A stretch of DNA of 64,000 bases from Zantedeschia hybrid cultivar (Eukaryota; Streptophyta; Magnoliopsida; Alismatales; Araceae). The DNA lies in contig JARZZO010000013.1 in the NCBI GenBank assembly GCA_030544215.1, positions 43,225,196 to 43,289,195 on the forward strand, read 5' to 3'. The position numbers were made by a program, and so were the translations under genes. Position 1 is the first letter of the stretch. Every line of letters begins with the position of its first letter. The notes below the pieces were generated by a model, which searched no databases, was not told where the DNA came from, and saw only the letters and a program-made list of their open reading frames with translations. Positions 12,601 to 25,600 of this stretch are shown in pieces.

Positions 12601-15600
12601 AATGACTTCGGACCAATTTTAGGAGAAATCTAGCCTATTAATGGATATGAAAGTATGGATTACTTACCAAATTGGACAAAAAAGTCTAATTACTTACAAG
12701 TTAGAGGGGAAAAAAGTTCAGCTACTTACCATACTAGAGGGAAAAAATCTAGTTGATAAGAATTTTGATGAAAAACTAGTACTTCATTGTGCATGTAAAT
12801 GAAATGAACTTATGTTACTACTCTCATACAAACTAAATCAGTTGATATTAGACCAGATTAAAGTGACTCGATTATGTCTTGAAGTGACTCCTACGGTATG
12901 CATCGACTCTCTTTGAGCCATATCTAGTCACTTTGATTGGCAATAAAACTTGATTGACTCAGCAAGTCAAATCATGGCTCATGTCCTCGCATATGCAATC
13001 TGACTTGTATGAGTCGGACTGACTTAGTCCGAGTTGACACATGTATAAATCAAGGCATAATTCGGGGATCAGACACATATTGGTCTAGTCCTGGATCGAT
13101 CGGATTGCCAGATCCGATCCAATTTGAGACGATCCAGGATGATCCAGTCTAGTCCCCCACTTTCTTAAAAAAAAGTTAAAATTTTCAAAAAATGTTGGAA
13201 ATTTTATGAAAAATTGGAAAACAGGTTTCCATTGCCCGACTCGGGTAAGCCCTTGGGATTCTATTAATTAGCAAAAAATGGTTGAATACATCGGGGGGAC
13301 ATAATATATAACCCTTGAGTAACATGAATATGTGATAGGAATGAAAAAAAGAAATAAGTTGAGAGTCAAAAAAATATCTAAGAAAATGTATATATACTTT
13401 TCATTGTAGTTGTACACGATAACAACTATATAAATGTTGCACATAGTTTTCACAGATATGTAAGATTCGTACTATTGCTTGTATTCTTCAAGAAACTAGA
13501 TATATTCATCTGTGTGGTCATAGATGATTGTCACTAGTACCTATCCTTATGTATCACCTATATAATAAGATCCTCCTGACGATTAATAGGAGGATGCATC
13601 TGAGTATTCAGGATAAGTTGCATATCCTCCTAAGTAACTTGACGCTTTGAAGGTGGTGGTGGTTGAGCTACATAATATCTTGCTAGGGGTAGGTATCCAT
13701 AGGGAGTATAAGGTCCATACCTCTCTGATAGAGCTTGAAATGAAGCATCAAAGTAGTGGGCTTGAGCAAAGCCTATTGATGTTTGTCTTGTCATCCTCAT
13801 ATATCTAGCTTGTCGTTGTTGTTGCTTCTCTTTGCCTCCAACTAGTGTGGTCCTGGCCAACCTACTCGAATGGTCTTCATCTTGAGTAGCATGCATAACT
13901 TGTTGCTCTTGAGTGAAGGTCATCGGAGGAGCTTCAGTTCTGACTTTTTGATCGATGTTGCAAGGATCCACCGTATAGATCATCATCATCATTAATACTC
14001 GTCGTCGAAGTAGTCTGAAGTTTAATATCCTATTCTATCACTTGGCTCTGGCATTCCCTCCTTTTTTTTATAGTGTCTAAATCTATATATGCATGTGAGT
14101 TATTAGTTTTCCCTTACCTTGATCTTGATGCATGTAGCACAAATGTCTTCTACCTTTTAGAAGAAGGTTGGGGAAGTTGAAACTCTACGAACAATGGGGA
14201 TTCCATCTAGTTCTCATTCTACCTACAAGCGATCATTTGGGTCAAATTCTGCTAGACCTAAGACATTCTTGGCATCCGCCCATGCATGAAGTGGGTTCTC
14301 CTCATCTAAGATATTGTCAAAGTCTATATCAGCTTAAAGTTCTCATTGCACAGGCTAGCCATCAACCCTATCTCTCCATCGCATTTCTTCTTTCTGGTTC
14401 TCTTTAACTCATTGGAGATATGCTCTCCAATCTATGTGAGCTTAACCAGTTCCTTTGATTGGTGTGAATTAAGCTAAAGGTTGACTAATTCCTTTCACAT
14501 CCAGAGATAGAAGTCATCTAGCTCAACACGTAGATGGTAACATAAGCAAGATCTTCATACCCTAGGACTTTTCTATGATGTATGTGCCAATAAGCTATAA
14601 ATTAGCAACATGTTAAGTCATGTAAGACATACATATAAGTCATTTGAGTCTTTAATTACCTAGCGACAACATCATGATTGCCTTTTGAACATGATGTGTC
14701 CCGAAATGCAATGTCTTAAGCTTGTAACCATGCATCTTGTTGCATGCTATTATAGTTCGGTCCTTGTCCACCAACATACGTTAGACAACATTCTTAGTCC
14801 CAAGAAAGAGTTTATGATTCGTCAAATATTCCTATACTAGTATCTTAGGTTAAAGACGTGACTTTCAAGTTGGTTACATGTAAGCATTGTCAAATAGAAA
14901 TGGTGAAGGGTATATAAGATTATTTAAGTAGTTACCTGCTGCATGCAAATCATGGTGAAGTGTCCTATCCCATCTTGCGTCAATAATGTCCCACTAGTTC
15001 ATATAGATAGCCATTGTAGCTTATCGGCTGGCAAATTGGAGACATATGACTACGGTCCTGACCTTACCATCATCCTCAAAACATGCATAAGTGGTTCTGT
15101 TACTAAGTATCATTTTAATGTCCTAGATATCTATGTTCTCAATCAACTCCTCTGCCTACTTCCCTTTGGCCCTAGTTGCTTGTTTTGCATGCCTTGTCAT
15201 CTAGTCCTTCCATCTCTTACTTGAAAACATTTGCATCAAAGGACGTATTTGAGATTATAGGCTCTTCAAAGAAATGTAAGTAGAAGCAAAACGAGTTATC
15301 TAGGACATAGCAACTCTCTTTGGTTGGTGTGTTCATGCATCAATGTGATCACATAGTTGTGGTTGTAGATGTAGGAGGTGATGAATTAGGCACTGTTCAT
15401 AGTCTGCTCCACTTTTGCAACCTTGCCAATATCCTCTAGCATCAAATCTAGAGAGTGGGCCGAGCAAGGTATCAAATAAAGATGTGGCCGTCTCTCTATT
15501 AACATTTGACCAATGACATTATGCAAAGTTGCATTGTATGTCACAACTTGCGCAAGTTGATCCTATTCCACCTGCTCTACAATGTTACCAATTAGCTTAA

Positions 15601-18600
15601 AAAGATATTCAGCATTCTTGACCTTACTACTGGCATCAACCGACTTCCAGAAGATGGTCCCAACTTATAGTATATAAGGAAGTTGATGATACTCTTCATT
15701 GTTATACATGTTCAAAAGGTGATGACAATTAGTTTAAAATACCATACCATGAATTAATGTCCTCTAAAATTATCCGATTAAATATGATCACCTGTCCAGT
15801 CGTCTTTCCCATATTCTTTCAAACGACTTGATATAATCTTTGAGATTGTCTACCGCTTGAGGTAGGTAAATATTGTAGATCTCCTTCGGTATTTATCCTA
15901 GAACTCCCTTACCTACTTTTCTAATTGTCTTGATCATGTCTTCTTAATAAGGACTCTTGACAGTGTTTATCAACATGTTGTTGTAGATGAATCATCTAGA
16001 AGCGGCACGGTCAATGTTTTCCTTGCACAACTTCAAATTCTTCATAGTAGTCGTAATAGATGGTTGCCTACTCCTCCGTGTCAAAAAAGGATGGGATCTT
16101 CCTTAGGATCTTCATTTGTATTTAGGACTTGAATTTTCTCTTCATTGGATCCTTGCTTGGATCCATTTCTTTGCCCAATGTGCCGGCCAGTGCGTCTATA
16201 CAAATCCTCTTCAACGAAGGATCTTCTGCTTTCTTCCATTGCATGTCGCAATTCATCTTAAGAAAGAGAAAAATAAGAGAAATAATTTATTAAAATTGAA
16301 AGTTATTTTAGGGAAAGAAAGATAAGGATTGAGTGATGTATATAACTATTAGTTCGAGAAAAATCCTTAAATGTCGTTGACGATTGTTGAGGGGAGAATG
16401 TTGTAGACGATTGTTGAGGAGAAAAAATTGTACAAAAAAATAAAAGACCAATGTACCCATTAATGCATAAGGGGTCTTTTATCCCAAATTCTTAAAAAAT
16501 CTCAGAAAAATAGTTTAGAAGGTAAAAACACAAAAAATAATCAAGTTTTGATGGACTAAAACTAAGAGGATGGCGCCCTTAGTGGGCAGCAGACCCCTTT
16601 GGGACTGCCGCCCCCTATGGGCGGCGGACCCAGCCCATGGGGATATGCCGCCCATAAGGGGCAGCAACACCTACCCCCAAGTGAGTGATGCAGCTTCCTG
16701 GACACGTCGCCTCCCTAGGCGACGCCTATAATAAAAAATATGTTTGTTAGAAAATAATAACACAAATGGACCCCACATAACCTACGTGGACCAATTACAA
16801 GATGATCCCATGCGGATCCCTTGCCTCGTCATCACCATCTCAACGCCATGTGGATGAATTGGAGAAGACAAAGGTCTCAACTAATGAAGAATTGCCATGC
16901 AAGTTGGGTCCACGTACAAAGACCAACCATGTGCTTCCACGTGGCGCATTTCTATAGGTTGTAAAACTCTATAAATACGCCCCCTCCCCCCCAATTCCTC
17001 TTTTAAAAAAGGTTGATGGAGTTAGTGGAAAAACACAACTTCACTCTCTTTCCAAGGTATTCAAAGGGGGACAATTTAAATACATTGCCAGCCCTTGGCG
17101 ACATATCCATTTGAATACATCGCCAGCCACATGTCGCTAGCCTTTGGCGGCACCATATGTTATACTCAACTTATATTTGACATGAAGCCCCTGTAGGCCC
17201 ATCCTCGCTTCAATGCAGTGATGGCGAGTCGTCGAGCAGATACTCACACTCTCACATTGTCGGGTGGCGCGCTGTGAGTCGAAGCTCCTCGGCCCGACGT
17301 CATACATGAACGATGATCGGCAAGCTATGTATGAGCATTCTGTGAAGAATATTTCAAACACTGTCGCTAAGCCCAGCGATGCCAATATGAAACACCGTCA
17401 CCAAGCCCTGATGACGTCATCTCAAAGTTGTGTCACCATGAATAGTGCATGTCGCCATGAATAGTGTCTTGTCATCATGAATAGTATCGCATCGTCATGA
17501 ATTGTGCATGTCGCCATGAATAGTAACACATCGCCATGAATAATGTCGTGTTGTTATGAACAGTGTCGCATCGCCATGAATAGTGCACAACGTCATGAAT
17601 AGTGTGTCGCCATGAATAGTATTGCGTTGTCATGAATAGTGAATAATGCAAAGCCATGCGGTGTCATCTTGCACCACTGTCCATCTATGGGACCTACCTG
17701 GGACAGTTGTCGCTAGGGATGAATAGTATTCCTCGATAAACATACTAATCGTCTACATCATCCAAACATAAATCAAAGAAAATTGCATTATGTACTGCTT
17801 TACGCCATTGCATGTCGATGTCTGGTGTTGGACAATCATTTCTAGGGGTGAATAGTACCTCGATAAGCATCCTATGCACGCTCACACTAATTAAAACAAA
17901 TCAACTTAATCTTTCAAATGTAGTGACGCCACACAATATCTGAGTTGACTTTTAGCTGACAAGGGCACTTCAATGCCTCAAAAAATGTGCAAAAACTTGT
18001 GCATTCCAGAAGGCCAACCAAAGCAAATCACGTCGTGCTTACATGCATACCCAAATTTGGACAATAAGAATGACCTAGCGCCACCTCGTGTCGCTACCCA
18101 TATAACTCATGTTGGCATGGAATGCAGAATCGCCCGATCTCGATCCGGATTGGCCGACTCGGATCGGGATCGGCGGGTCCCGATCCGACCATGGCTGATT
18201 TTGGCGGATTTCAGTTGATTCGGCCGATCCGGCCTCCTGATCCGTACTGAAATTCCATGCGTGTTGTACAATTATCGTTAGGGGGTGAATAGTGAACTTG
18301 GAAGCGTGTCATCCCAATCAAAGTCAATCTGCTTATTCTTTCAAATGCAATGATGTCTCACAATACTACCCTCTGTAAGACCCACCGGAATAGTCATTGT
18401 CAGGTGGTGAATAGTGCACAACATGTAATCTTATCCAAATAAATAAACGAAGTGTACCAACAAGGCAAGACCCCTAATTAAGGCTCGGTGAAGCCGAATG
18501 GCATATAAATAGTACACATCGATAAGCGTGGTGCACATCATTTTATCAAACAAATGAATCAAATCATATCCGAACATGGTCGAATGCATTGAGATAAACC

Positions 18601-21600
18601 TAACTAGGGTCGGAGCCCGTATGACACACATGAATAGTGTCAGTGAATAGTATTGATGAATAGTGCATGTGAATAGCACTTTGAATACTACTCGTGCACA
18701 ATCCCCTTCTATAATGTAGGGAATTGGCGGGGCCCATAAAGCGTGTTGCACTGTGCTTTCCAAATGATGTGTCTTTGTAATATGATATCATTTTCATATA
18801 GGCCAATGCCAATCCTTTTAATACAACATGTGCGAGGAATAAAACAAAAGCGAGTGAGAAAATTAAGCTGCATAGCAGCATCAAGATGTTGAACACTTCT
18901 TAAAGAAATCAAAGGGTTTTCCTGTTGCATCTGGATGTAATTAACATTAGTCTACGAACCGGCGGAAAGAGTCGAAATTCAAAAGAATCCAAATAACCCT
19001 TTCCATAGACAAGTCAACATACAATCGAAATTCCAAAACAAAATCTCAAGGTATAATCGCCTACCACCTAAATCATATGCAATATTCAACAAATGGTGGG
19101 AAATCGTGATTTCCATAATAAACTCAAATCAAATCCAAAACAAATCGGTTGCATAAAAAATGACCATCAACACGGCCTTCTTTTTGTATTTTGGGGTTGT
19201 TCTCCCAGAGGGTATATATGCATTCCGGTGGCAGAAGAATGTGTCATCTTCTTTCTAATCCAACCCCTCATAGCAGATGTTACTCCTCTTTCACCATCCC
19301 GCCGTCGTAGCTAGTTCTTGAATTGTTCTGACCTTCGGTGGTGTGTTAAAGCAAGCTTTTACCTCCCCTTTGATGCCCGCCAAGTGTTGCTTTAAACGAA
19401 AGAGTCCACTTGAAATATTCTATTTCAATTGTTACACTTCATCTTTCATTGTTGCATGTCCATGGGGGTGAAATAGTTCCATCCTGGGTCGCTGCAAGAA
19501 GCGATGGATGTTACCTCATTTTGCCCCGACGTAGACATCTTAAGAAATAAAAATGAGGGGGGTGGGGGACAAAAATATAAAACTTATACGCAACAAATTA
19601 GGTTGAAAAAAAAAGAGAGACAGAAGCTTGAGTTTTGTTGAAACTTGAAAGAGGGAACTTTTAGAAGAGAGAGAGTTAAAAATGAGAATAAATAGGGAAG
19701 GTTTTAGAGAGAGAGTTTATAAAGAAAAAAAAACGTGGGGATGTCGCCCAATGCCAACAATTGTTGTAGAGAACAACCCCCCAAAGCGTAATTACACCGA
19801 ATGAAAGCTTTGGAGAGCAAGTAGAAAGAAGATGAGAGCTTAGAGAGAGAGGAGAGATGAGAATGAGTGTTTTTTTTTTTTTTGGGGGGGGGGGGGGTTT
19901 ACATAGAGCCCCCAAGCCCTTGGCTAGCTATCGGGAACGCTCCTAACATCTAGTTTGAAACTAGTTGTTGCTAACCAGATCAGCCAATCTGGCTGATCCG
20001 ATCCTTGGATCAGCCGTTCCAATCCGATCCCATATGATCCTCCCGATCCCGATTGCAAGACAGAGGATCAGGGCACATGATCTGATTAGTTTAGCCAAAA
20101 TCCGATCAGATTGGCCATGCCGATACGGCAGACCTTGATATAAATGTATTTTTCATAGGATATTTTGGATTTTGATCCTTGTAAACTTATGTATTTCAGA
20201 ATGTGTTCCTGTATCTTACGTATTTCAATATTAATCCCTATATGCTTAATTTTTCAAGTTTTAATACCTATCGTCACTTCCATCAAACTTTTTACCAGGG
20301 TTAAACCCCTAGTTAACAATATAAATGCCCACATACCCTTAGTTAACTCTCTTTACACCTTTGCCCAGCCCTCTCTCTCTCTCTCTCCACTGTGCAGTGG
20401 CGGATGGTTTCGGATGAAATGTCACTAACCTCGGGTGAGATAGCACGAACACACCATGTTGGCCTGCTTGTGATATTGTGCCATGCTGGAGGCAGTGCCC
20501 TAGTCTTGGTTGCCAAGTGTGCCAATGTTGAAGAGGGTTAGGTTCTCTCTCTCCCCTTGATATTAGGGGTAATAAAGTAAATTTAGATGTTTTCATCTGT
20601 TTTAACATCACTTGAAGAATATTTCATTAACTTTATTTTGAAATCGCTATGTTATAGGGATCAAAATAAGAACGGTGGGCCTGGAGCAACGGTTAAGTTG
20701 CCCCGTTTGTGACCGGGAGGTCATAGGTTCGAACCAAGGAAACAATGGTAAGGCTGCGTACATCGTCCCTTCCTTAGACCCCACAAATGGTGGGAGCCTC
20801 GTGCATTGGATATACTCTATAGGGATCAAAATAAAAAAAGAAAGTTTTCATTATTCTTATTACTATGGTGTTAATTTAATCACATTGTTTTGCTAAATGC
20901 ATAGGCTTTAAAAGTCCTTTCTAAGAAATATAAGATTATCATGATCTCGTGCATGCTATTCTTGATCTACCTCTCTCTGAAATGTCTTCGAGATCTTGTT
21001 TTTGGCCGTCTGAGGTGATGCCAAGTTCTAACATGACATTCCCTGGATTCACAAGCCATTTACAGTGCTGCAAGTTGGTTTGACATGTAAATTTGTTATT
21101 TTTACAAGAGGGTAGTAAAATTATACATTGTCGTCAATAACTTGTCACAGTTTACCACCAGCGTACCAAGGAAGGAAGAATTGGATCAGGATCTCAGATT
21201 GGCAGGTCCCGATCTGATCTGCATTGGGATCGCATCAGCTGGATTGGCCAATCCAAAGGAAGAAAGTCAACCATTGGGTTGACTTGATTTTAATTTTTAA
21301 AAATTAAGAAAATAAATAAAAACAAGAAAATTTACACAACAGATAAATAGGGAAAATCGAACAATCCAAAGTTGGATCTGGTGGGCTCAGTTGATCTTAG
21401 TCAATTCAGCCTAGTCCCAGGCTGATTTGACCTGAAATTTTCCCTTTTCTTCGATTTCTAGAGAGGATCATTTTCCCCCTAGAAATAGGGTCAGCAGGGC
21501 TCCATTCTGATCCAGATCGGGTGATCCTGTAAACCAAGCAACATACAGTTTTCTTTAATCTTAGGGGTTTTGAGCGTTTAGATGCATCTGGGCATTGATT

Positions 21601-22582
21601 AGAGCTGGTAAGTCATCCTTTTCAGAAGCATGTCATCGAAACTTGGGAACGTGAATATAGTGTGTGAAATTATGTTGCGAGGTTTCTTCTACATGATCAT
21701 CTTCCCCACCTTGGTGAATTGGAATGAGATGATTGTTATCTCTGTTATCAAAGGCGTGCGAGGCGTTCGCCTAGGCGACGAGGCGAGGCGAGGCGAGGGG
21801 TCGGCGCCTCGCTTTCCCGGTTTTCGCCTAGGCGATCGCCGGAAACGCCTCGCTCGCCTAGTCGCTCGCCTAGGCGCGCCTCGCACGCCTTCAGCGCCTC
21901 AGGTTCGTTTGGAGCCCACCGGCCCGCTACGAAGAAGCCCACGGCCCACTACGAAGAAGCCCACTGTTATAAGCCTACCCCCCTCCACCGGTTACCCTAA
22001 TTTCACTGCGTCCCGACACGAGCCGAGCGGCAGGCGATCTCCTCCGGCAAGGATACGAGCGGGCATCGGCGGGAACCAACTCCGGCGGCAGCGGAGAACT
22101 TCTCCGGCGACGGCGACGGCGACGGCGACGGCAGGTAAGTCGTATCTCTCTCCCTCTCTCTCTGTCTCTCCCGTTCTCTCTCTCTCTCTCGCTCTCTCTC
22201 TCTCTCTCCCGCTCTCTCTGTCTCTCTCGCACTCCCTCCTTCTCTGTCTCTCCCGCTCTCTCTGTCTCTCTCGCTCTCTCTCTCTCTCTCCCGCTCTCTC
22301 TGTCTCTCTCGCACTCCCTCCTTCTCTGTCTCTCTCGCACTCCCTCCTTCTCTGTCTCTCCCGCTCTCTCTGTCTCTCTCGCTCTCTCTCTCTCTCTCTC
22401 CCGCTCTCTTTGTCTCTCTCAATCTCCCTCCTTCTCTGTCTCTCCCGCTCTCTCTGTCTCTCTCTCTCTCTCTCCCGCTCTCTCTGTCTCTCTCGCACTC
22501 CCTCCTTCTCTGTCTCTCCCGCTCTCTCTGTCTCTCTCGCTCTCTCTCTCTCTCTCCCGCTCTCTCTCTCTCTCCCGCTCTC

Positions 22583-22614
<32 letters not shown>

Positions 22615-25600
22615 CCGCTCTCTCTCGCTCTCTCTCTCTCTCTCTCCCGCTCTCTCTGTCTCTCTCCCGCTCTCTCTCTCTCTCTCAATCTCTCCGTCTA
22701 CCTCCTTCTCTGTGTCTCTCACCCCCGACCCCCTCATTCTCTCTGTTTGCCTCCCCCGACACCCACTCTCTGTGTCCTCTCTCACTCTCTCTTGCATGTC
22801 TCTCTGTCTCTCCCCTCCCCCGACCCCCACTCTATCTCTCCCGCTCTCTCTATCTCTCTGTCTGTCTCTCTCAATCTGTCTCTCCCCTCCCCCGACCCCC
22901 ACTCTATCTCTCCCGCTCTGTCTGTCTCTCTCTCTGTCTGTCTCTCTCAATCTGTCTCTCCCCTCCCCCAACCCCCACTTTATCTCTCCCGCTCTGTCTG
23001 TCTCTCTGTCTGTCTCTCTCGCACTCCCTCTCTCCCCTCCCCCGACCCCCACTCTATCTCTCCTGATCTCTGTCTCTCTGTCTGTCTCTCTCAATCTGTC
23101 TCTCCCCTCCCCAACCCGATAGTAGTCTCTCTATCTCGCTCACTCTCTCTTGCTCTTTGTCTTTACTGTTTACAGGTGGACTGTGGACGTTGATTTAATT
23201 TTTAAGATGACCACACCAACCGGAGGTTCGTCTCATTCGTCTAATCAAGGGCCTACCGAAGGGAAGGGGAGAAATAAAGATCCAGGCTGGAAATATGGTA
23301 CTTTGGTGAATCCAAATAATAGGGACTGCGTAAAATGCAACTTTTGTCAGAAAGATTGTAAAGGAGGGATCCACCGGTTGAAACAACATCTAGCAGGTAC
23401 TTCTACAAATGTGACAGTTTGCTTGAAGGTGACACCCGAGGCAAAAGAAGAAATTAGACAATAGATGGAGCAATCAAAACAATCAAGGATTGAAAAGAAA
23501 TGTTTGATTAGGGAAGCGGAAAGTCGAGATGATATTTTTAGAAATTCAGTTTCCAAAGATTCATCATTTGAGGTGAATCAAGTTGACGACATTCTTGCAA
23601 AGCCTCCTCGGATGAAAGGTCCTTTAGATAGATTTTGTACTCCTAATCCTGAAGATTCAAAGGGCAAATCTATCAAGAATAAGAAGCATGAGAAGGAAGC
23701 ACGAGAAAGGGTCATCCAATACATAGCTAGGTGGATGTATCAAGCTGGAATTTCATTCAATACCGTGCGTCTAAATAGTTTCCAAACAATGTTAGAAGCT
23801 ATAGGACAATTCGGTCCGGGATTGAAAGGCCCTACCTATCATGAAGTTCGTGAGACCCTTCTCCAGAAGGAGATTCAAAAGACTCAAGAAATAGTAGATT
23901 TACAAAAAGCCAGTTGGGTGAAGTTTGGTTGTACTATCATGTCTGATGCATGGACAGATGGGAAAGGCCGTACTTTGATAAATTTTTTGGTCAATTCACC
24001 TACTGGAACTGTGTTTTTGAGGTCTATTGATGCATCTCAATATGTCAAAGATGCAAAGTTGTTGGCTGACTTATTGAACAAGATAGTTATAGAGGTTGGT
24101 GCGGAGAACGTGATACAACTTGTCACAGATAATGAAGCAAGCTATGTTGCTGCAGGAAAAATGTTGATGGCAACCCATCGTCAGTTATTTTGGACACCAT
24201 GTGCTGCCCACTGCCTAGACTTGATATTGGAGGACATTTCCAAGGTGTCTCCAATCAAGTCAACCATTCGGAGGGCAAGGATGGTTACTACATTTATTTA
24301 TGCACATACGAGGGTGCTTGCTATAATGAGGAAGCATACAAATGAAAAGAATCTTGTCCGTGCAGCTGTGACTCGCTTTGCCACAAATTATTTGAATCTG
24401 CAAAGTTTGCTAGATTGTAAAGATGGTTTGAGAAGAATGTTTACATCTAGTGAATGGACAAGTAATAATAAGTGGGCAAGAAAAATTGAAGGAAAGAAAG
24501 CACAAGATATAATTTTGAAGACTCAGTTTTGGAAGGGAGTTATTTATGCACTAAAGATATTCAAGCCTCTTGTCATGGTTCTGCGTTTGGTTGATGGAGA
24601 GAAGCCGTCAATGGGTTACATTTATGAAGCCATGGAACGCGCCAAGGAAAGTATCAAGAATGCACTGGATGGAAAAGTGGACAAGTATGGTCCACTTTGG
24701 GAGATCATTGATAGGAGATGGGATTTTCAGCTTCATCGTCCTTTACATGCAGCTGGATACTACCTTAACCCTCAATTCTATTATGCAAATCCAGAGATTG
24801 ATTCAGATGATGAAGTGAAGCAAGGACTATATGATGTCATTGAGAAGTTAGTTCTTGATCCTAATGTACAAGATGAGATTACCAAGGAATTGGCATGTTA
24901 TAGGAATGCTATGGGTTTCTTTGGGAGAGAAATGGCCATAAGACAACGTACCACATCTAATCCTGGTATATTTCTATATGGACTACTAGTACATTTATTC
25001 ATTAAATTCTTTTTGATGTGAAAATTAAATACTATTTGCATCTCTTATGTAGTTAATTGGTGGGTGGATTTTGGGAGCAAAACTCCTAATCTGCAAAAGA
25101 TGGCCATTCGCATCTTGAGCCTCACTTGTAGTGCATCTAGCTGTGAACGCAATTGGAGTACATTTGAACAGGTTTTGATTTTTATTAACTTTCATTGAAT
25201 AATACATGTTATGTTCTTTTATTCTATATTAATCTAATAATGATATTTTTCTAGGTGCACACTAAGAAAAGGAATAGGTTGGAGCAAAAGAAGCTGAATG
25301 ATCTCGTGTTTGTGCAATACAACCAACGCCTTCGAGATCGCTTTTTACGTTTCCAACAAAGTGAACTTGACCCTATAAGCTTGGAAGATATTGATGATTG
25401 CAACGAGTGGATAGCACATCCTCATGATAATGAAGATGTTGTACATGAGGATGAAGACCTCACATGGTTCGATGTTGAGATTGCTGCAGGAATTGGTGAA
25501 GAAGAAGGTCCACGTACAAGGACATTGTCATCAAAGAAACGTTGTTTAGGGAAGGGGAAAGCAGTTGCTACAAGTTCCACATTAGAGTCTATTGATGAGC

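Noticed and set aside
17430..17650. Regularly spaced repeats resembling a CRISPR array
   Set aside because: Units are degenerate, spacing is irregular, and the sequence is from a plant nuclear genome without cas genes.
20715..20745. Possible tRNA gene (B-box GGTTCGAACC)
   Set aside because: No acceptor-stem pairing is present. The context and perfect 17-bp flanking duplication show an Au-type SINE. The same reasoning applies to the B-box-like sites near 34,553 and 44,877.
21630..23094. Very long open frames on both strands rich in Ser-Leu or Arg-Glu
   Set aside because: They are the translation of the CT/GA array and GAGGCG repeats of the hAT element. No codon bias independent of the repeat is seen, and donor and acceptor sites frame the array as an intron.
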